The notes below the pieces were generated by a model. That model searched no databases. It saw only the letters and a program-made list of their open reading frames with translations, and was not told where the DNA came from. A program made the translations under genes and the position numbers. DNA of 5,815 bases from Bacteriovorax stolpii. Lineage in GTDB: Bacteria; Bdellovibrionota; Bacteriovoracia; Bacteriovoracales; Bacteriovoracaceae. Of the stretch, positions 5,621 to 5,815 are shown piece after piece. The stretch is from NCBI GenBank assembly GCA_945862475.1, contig CAMAYW010000175.1, positions 1 to 5,815 on the forward strand. Direction: 5' to 3'. Positions within the stretch are counted from its first letter, which is position 1. Each line of letters opens with the position of its first letter.

Positions 5621-5815
5621 TTAAGAGCGAGTAATTAAAAACATACCGTCTCTCAAGGGAAGAAGTACTTTGGTGTAACCCTCAAGTTCTTTTGCTTTTA
5701 GATTATGAGAGATAATTGAGTTGGTCTGCTTATCTTGCCCTGGATTTAAGACCTTTCCATGCCAAAGAGTATTGTCTACAACGATAATTCCATTCTGGCC
5801 TAAATGATCAAGGGC
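5621..5815 (-). CDS. O-methyltransferase, C-terminal 64 residues (N-terminus beyond window)
   Basis: The frame is open from the window edge to TAA at 5621-5623 and encodes the last 64 residues. They match the end of the SAM-dependent O-methyltransferase family that includes caffeoyl-CoA and catechol O-methyltransferases (Methyltransf_3). GGIIVVDN is represented by NGIIVVDNTLWHGKV (residues 8-22 of the fragment), where the Asp-Asn pair contributes to the divalent-metal site. A variable insert (NPGQDKQTNS) follows, then the family ending VLLPLRDGMFLITRS. The SAM-binding motifs would lie in the missing N-terminal part. Bacterial members often have unknown substrates, so none is proposed. The short C-terminal tail after the DG turn is normal, so the gene appears intact at this end. 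Confidence 0.9.
   Translation of the reverse strand, partial: ALDHLGQNGIIVVDNTLWHGKVLNPGQDKQTNSIISHNLKAKELEGYTKVLLPLRDGMFLITRS

Overview
The window is low-GC (by eye well under 45%) and densely coded. It looks like chromosome from a Bdellovibrionota-type bacterium (Bacteriovorax/Halobacteriovorax/Peredibacter-like). The main clue is a clear TIGR02147/DUF4423 regulator, a family especially expanded in that group, placed next to a secreted protein of a type I associate with the same bacteria. A lipoprotein and other exported small proteins fit a Gram-negative cell. The taxonomic call is an inference from gene content.

Left part (1-1631, minus strand): a two-gene unit. The TIGR02147-family helix-turn-helix regulator (728-1528) overlaps by ATGA the start of a secreted protein (1-731) that runs off the left edge. 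The 103-base region upstream of the regulator holds four roughly helically phased TnAACA-like half-sites and a C-rich tract, a plausible operator.

Middle (1632-4369, minus strand): a copper-export unit. Two small membrane-type proteins (4154-4354 and 3876-4157), themselves joined by an ATGA overlap and apparently paralogous, precede a full-length Cu(+)-type P1B ATPase, CopA (1632-3824). A promoter-like sequence sits before the unit, and a second lies directly in front of copA.

Divergent intergenic region (4355-4658): besides the leftward promoter it holds, on the plus strand, a promoter-like pair, a foldable segment of about 100 nt and a strong UUCG-capped intrinsic terminator. No convincing gene lies between that promoter and the terminator, so it reads as a small RNA gene or a terminator-controlled leader for the lipoprotein gene that follows (4659-5096). 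It is the most interesting unexplained element here.

Right part (5097-5815): the lipoprotein gene ends at a hairpin terminator, facing a minus-strand gene for a small membrane-anchored or exported protein (5145-5546). At the right edge is the C-terminal end of a class I-like O-methyltransferase (5621-5815), transcribed leftward towards it.

I see no insertion sequences, CRISPR arrays, tRNAs, rRNAs or phage genes.
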